Positions 63,472-64,000 of a DNA stretch of 64,000 nucleotides are shown piece after piece. The position numbers and the translations under genes are program-made. Source of the DNA: Serripes groenlandicus (lineage: Eukaryota; Mollusca; Bivalvia; Cardiida; Cardiidae); contig JASEVX010000012.1 of assembly GCA_031761405.1 (NCBI GenBank), positions 26,893,217 to 26,957,216 on the forward strand, in the 5' to 3' direction. Numbering within the stretch: the stretch's first letter is position 1; every line of letters begins with the position of its first letter. The notes beneath the pieces are model-generated. The model did no database searches and was not told where the DNA came from. It worked only from the letters and a program-made list of their open reading frames with translations.

Positions 63472-63695
63472 TTAACATATTCCAACATGTAGACGCTTTC
63501 TGACGCTTCTTCAGCAGACTCTTTTGGAATCAGTGTGCAAGAGAAAGGAATAATAAGCAGCAATTTCTACTTTTGGCCACAGTGTTTTTAACTATTTGTA
63601 TTGATTACACTGTCATTTTTAGAGGTTTTGTATATTTAAGATTAGATCTTTCATAATCGTCTGCTGCAGATTTGTTGTATGTTTGCAAGGGTTAA
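63472..63695. mobile_element. MITE family A
   Basis: TTAACATATTCCAACATGTA to GTATGTTTGCAAGGGTTAA, internal CTTCTTCAGCAGAC and TCGTCTGCTGCAGA; TTAA at both ends. Confidence 0.72.
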
Positions 63696-63767
63696 GAGGC
63701 GTCAAATGTCGTCTTTGTTAGGGTTATTGTCAGTGAAAAATACAGTTTTGACGGACACTAGGCAAAT

Positions 63768-64000
63768 CATGACCGCCTTGGAAATGTAGCCTAGTCCGGG
63801 TCATACGGACGACCTAAGAATTGGTGGTAATGGCATTCCTTCCTTAGCTCTCAGCGTTGCGGTGTTAGCATTACAATTTGCATTACTGCTACCAGTTATA
63901 TTGCATAAGAAACGCTGTGATAACTGAACAGTTGTTGAGAAACGAGGCAAATCAATATGTCCTTGCCTTACTGCTACCAGTTATATTGCATAAGAAACGC
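63768..64000 (+). mobile_element. tRNA-derived SINE, family 1, diverged, with 3' duplication
   Basis: GACCGCCTTGGAAATGTAGC head remnant, GGGTCATACGGACGACCTAA, AGCTCTCAGCGTTGCGGTGT. The block TTACTGCTACCAGTTATATT then GCATAAGAAACGC occurs twice (about 63882 and 63968), the second running off the window. Confidence 0.6.

Overview
The window looks like nuclear DNA of a marine mollusc, most likely a bivalve. This is an inference from three things: GT-AG introns in a nuclear-receptor gene, several tRNA-derived SINE families with (AATC)n or similar tails, and very many small palindromic DNA transposons and minisatellites. It is AT-rich, gene-poor and almost saturated with repeats. One 200-base assembly gap lies at 7834-8033.

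Region 1 (1-7 kb, + strand) holds three exons of a nuclear receptor (3319-3419, 5204-5348, 6570-6760). They encode both zinc fingers of an NR1-like DNA-binding domain plus the start of the hinge/ligand-binding part. The first exons and the rest of the ligand-binding domain were not found. The first intron carries a SINE whose head runs straight into a perfect 69-bp minisatellite.

Region 2 (7-36 kb) is repeat-dominated: nested TTAA (piggyBac-like) MITEs, 248-bp TA-target palindromes, a diverged 1.3-kb duplication containing fragments of an RTE-type LINE, two copies of a CAGGGGCGTAGC-ended DNA transposon, and minisatellites of 54 bp (10.1-11.5 kb) and 24 bp (29.1-29.6 kb). A possible last exon of an unrecognised gene lies at 32850-33037 (- strand).

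Region 3 (36648-50097) is the centrepiece: a complete, 13,450-bp Polinton/Maverick element (adintovirus-like) with ~0.7-kb terminal inverted repeats, a 6-bp target duplication TTCCTG, and an uninterrupted copy of the target sequence next door. Eleven intact reading frames lie on the minus strand, ten of them in one compact block (45328 to 37583) whose start and stop codons often overlap. In transcription order the block reads: packaging ATPase, two basic proteins, a 288-aa protein, integrase with chromodomain, a membrane protein, penton-like minor capsid protein, a pX-like basic protein, double-jelly-roll major capsid protein, a Cys/His protein, and adenain-like protease. The morphogenesis and integration modules are therefore present, but no protein-primed DNA polymerase B is visible. 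Its expected place is filled by 2.4 kb of nested tandem repeats (52-bp and 392-bp units) and about 1.3 kb of decayed or unknown sequence. The TIRs are built of repeated palindromes of a GGAGGGTAGACCGGGTC motif.

Region 4 (50-64 kb) holds a cluster of three tRNA-derived SINEs, a 54-bp minisatellite, and a 1.4-kb array of a 23-bp unit that grew from the end of a TTAA MITE. It also has paired dispersed repeats, a CCATGGAA-rich fold-back element and a ~100-bp tandem array. No host gene was recognised there.
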